DNA from: Clostridium niameyense
GTDB taxonomy: Bacteria; Bacillota; Clostridia; Clostridiales; Clostridiaceae
Reading direction: 5' to 3'
NCBI RefSeq assembly: GCF_001243045.1
Contig: NZ_LN849007.1
Span: forward strand, 1 to 64,000
DNA: 64,000 bases
A program made the translations under genes and the position numbers. The stretch's first letter is position 1; each line of letters opens with the position of its first letter. The notes beneath the pieces are model-generated. The model was not told the origin of the DNA. It searched no databases and saw only the letters and a program-made list of their open reading frames with translations. Positions 62,241 through 64,000 of the stretch are shown piece by piece.

Positions 62241-64000
62241 TTTATATATTTCTTCAGTTATATTATATTTTTTACATTTTAATGACACAGTTCTATGAGT
62301 TATACCTAAAGCTTTTCCGGCCTTATTAAAAGTTTTATACTTCTTCATTGCTAATGTTATTATTTCTTTTTCATATTCTTCTAAAGTTTTTAAGTTTCCC
62401 TCACTAATATTAATATTAGTATTTTCATCATTTGCATCTGTATTATTTATATAAAAGGGTAGGTCCTTACAAGTTATTATAGATCCATCACACATATTCA
62501 TAGCTCGCTCTATTACATTTTCTAATTCTCTTATGTTACCAGGCCAATCATACTGTTGAAGCTTTATCAGAGATTCCTTATTTATGCCGCTTATATTTTT
62601 ATTTAGTACAGGATTTAATTTTTTGATGAAATCTTCTACAAAAAGATTTATATCCTGTTTTCTATGTCTTAAAGGTGGGAGTGATATATTCATTACGTTT
62701 AATCTATAATATAAATCTTCCCTAAAGCTACCTTCTTCCATCATTTTTTCTAAGTTTCTATTGGTAGCAGCTATGATTCTTACATCCACCTTTTGAGTTT
62801 TGATTCCTCCAATGCTTTCAAATTCTTTTTCTTGTAAAACCCTTAACAGTTTTACTTGCATAGATAACGGGAGATCACCTATTTCGTCTAAAAATATAGT
62901 TCCTGTATGAGCTATATTAAATTTACCGGGTTTCTTTTTTACAGCTCCTGTAAAAGAACCTTTTTCATAGCCAAAAAGTTCACTTTCTAATAAATTCTCA
63001 GGTATGGCAGCGCAGTTAACTCTTACAAAAGGATTATTTTTTCTATTACTATTATTATGAATAGCTTTAGCTATAACTTCTTTACCAGTACCACTTTCAC
63101 CACGTATAAGTACAGTGGACGTAGAGTTAGAGGCCTTTTCAGCTATGATTAAACAATCTTTTAAGGAAGAATTCCAACCAATTATAGATTTAAAGGAACT
63201 ACATAAAGGCAAATGTCTATCCAACTCATCTTTATAATAATTAATTCTTTCTTCCGATTCTCTAAGTTTTGAAGATAAATCTTTCAATTCATCAACAGTT
63301 TTAGACATAGAGATAACACCTTTAAATACGTTATCTATAAATATTGGCTCTACATTAGAAAACATATCTATGCCATCTTTAGAGTGAAATATATTTTGTT
63401 GGGATAATTTGGTTTTGAAAACATTAGCTCTAATACCATTAGGTGATAATTCATTAATATTTTTTCCTATAACATTTTCAAGTTTTATAGAAAAATGTTT
63501 TTCATAGGATGGATTAATATAATTTATTTTTCCATTTTCGTCTAAAAAACAAATTAAATCATGAGATGCCTCTAATATTTTTTGAAATTTTTCATTTAAT
63601 TCTTTTATACCTACTAATTCAGAAATATCTTGGAATACTCCTATTGCTCCAAGCATTTTATCATTAAAATAAATAGGACATCTATTTACAATCACTATTT
63701 TATTATTTATATGTTGGGTTTTACCAATTTGTTGATTTTTATTTTTTACAACGTCTGGTAGTTGTGAACTAGGTATTATTCCAGTAACATTTTTACCTAT
63801 AATATTTTTTAATGGTTCACCAATTACTTTTAAAGCATAATCATTGGCCATAGTAATTTTACTATTTGTATCCACAATTAATATACCTATAGGTATATTA
63901 GAAAAAATTTGGTCGTAGGCTATTGTATTTTCCTCTATAATATTATCTAATTTAGAAATAGGAGAATCAATGTTAATATCTTTATTTATAAAGTTACATA
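62238..64000 (-). CDS. PAS domain sigma-54-dependent activator (N-terminus beyond window)
   Basis: The reading frame stays open to the window edge, so this is 5'-partial; the GTG at 63875 is an internal Val codon, not the start. Two PAS domains are visible (the first with IPIGILIVDTNSKI, the second with ASHDLICFLDENGKI). The sigma-54 AAA+ domain follows, with Walker A GESGTGKE, the GSFTGA loop and Walker B GTIFLDEIGDLP. The C-terminal Fis-type helix-turn-helix holds AGKALGITHRTVSLKCKKY. It activates RpoN promoters in response to a signal sensed by PAS. Its targets are not evident here. Confidence 0.9.
   Translation of the reverse strand, partial: CNFINKDINIDSPISKLDNIIEENTIAYDQIFSNIPIGILIVDTNSKITMANDYALKVIGEPLKNIIGKNVTGIIPSSQLPDVVKNKNQQIGKTQHINNKIVIVNRCPIYFNDKMLGAIGVFQDISELVGIKELNEKFQKILEASHDLICFLDENGKINYINPSYEKHFSIKLENVIGKNINELSPNGIRANVFKTKLSQQNIFHSKDGIDMFSNVEPIFIDNVFKGVISMSKTVDELKDLSSKLRESEERINYYKDELDRHLPLCSSFKSIIGWNSSLKDCLIIAEKASNSTSTVLIRGESGTGKEVIAKAIHNNSNRKNNPFVRVNCAAIPENLLESELFGYEKGSFTGAVKKKPGKFNIAHTGTIFLDEIGDLPLSMQVKLLRVLQEKEFESIGGIKTQKVDVRIIAATNRNLEKMMEEGSFREDLYYRLNVMNISLPPLRHRKQDINLFVEDFIKKLNPVLNKNISGINKESLIKLQQYDWPGNIRELENVIERAMNMCDGSIITCKDLPFYINNTDANDENTNINISEGNLKTLEEYEKEIITLAMKKYKTFNKAGKALGITHRTVSLKCKKYNITEEIYK

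Noticed and set aside
63600-63875. Start of the sigma-54 activator at the GTG at 63875
   Set aside because: The frame stays open upstream to the window end and the first PAS domain begins before this codon, so the true start is outside the window.

Overview
The window is a contiguous chromosome segment of a low-GC, spore-forming, anaerobic Firmicute, most likely Clostridium sensu stricto. The evidence is a strongly A/T-biased codon choice, clostridial gene order (ctsR-mcsA-mcsB-clpC-radA-disA, then PIN/TRAM-ispD, then cysS-mrnC-thyX-rlmB-yacP-sigH, then the secE-nusG/rplKAJL/rpoBC/str/S10/spc/alpha clusters), sporulation genes (sigH, cwlD) and anaerobe markers (rubrerythrin, two-subunit class I fumarase). 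I do not assign a species.

Layout. 1-534: the end of an rRNA operon (23S 3' end, 5S, two tRNA-Asn). 713-3937: a divergent EF-G paralogue (EF-G2 type), a rubrerythrin on the minus strand, and a small protein of unknown function. 4047-8656: the CtsR-McsA-McsB-ClpC protein quality-control operon, with a CtsR-box-like operator at its promoter and a terminator at its end. 8734-13729: radA, disA (c-di-AMP synthase), a convergent unknown gene, a membrane PIN/TRAM protein and ispD. 13849-19755: threonine ammonia-lyase, cysS, mrnC, thyX, rlmB, yacP-like and sigH. 19764-21315: tRNA-Gly, tRNA-Thr and the first tuf gene. 21375-32379: rpmG, secE, nusG, rplK, rplA, rplJ, rplL, rpoB, rpoC. 32393-37272: an L7Ae-like protein, rpsL, rpsG, fusA and a second, apparently identical tuf. 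37306-53121: one very long S10-spc-alpha array (rpsJ to rplQ, including secY, adk, map, infA and rpoA). 53148-57417: ecfA1-ecfA2-ecfT, truA, rplM, rpsI. 57441-62240: a Na/phosphate cotransporter behind a PhoP-box-like array, cwlD, fumarase alpha and beta, and a TPR protein. 62238-64000: a PAS/sigma-54 activator on the minus strand whose N-terminus lies beyond the window.

Almost everything on the plus strand supports gene expression: translation machinery, RNA polymerase, protein export, proteolysis, and rRNA/tRNA modification. The non-ordinary content is mostly regulatory RNA. There is a clear L10-leader attenuator, two L1-operator-like hairpins before rplK and rplA, a large structured leader before rpsJ, hairpin leaders before rpoB, the L7Ae-like gene, rpsG, rpsM and rplM, and an unusual nusG initiation region in which a hairpin or a 12-codon upstream ORF separates the strong ribosome binding site from the nusG start.

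I found no CRISPR array, prophage, insertion sequence or obvious defence system. The best candidates for undescribed biology are the nusG initiation region, the rpsJ leader, the cysteine-rich minus-strand gene beside disA, and the PhoP-box-like array before the Na/Pi transporter. All structural claims come from reading complementary segments by eye; no folding, alignment or database search was run.
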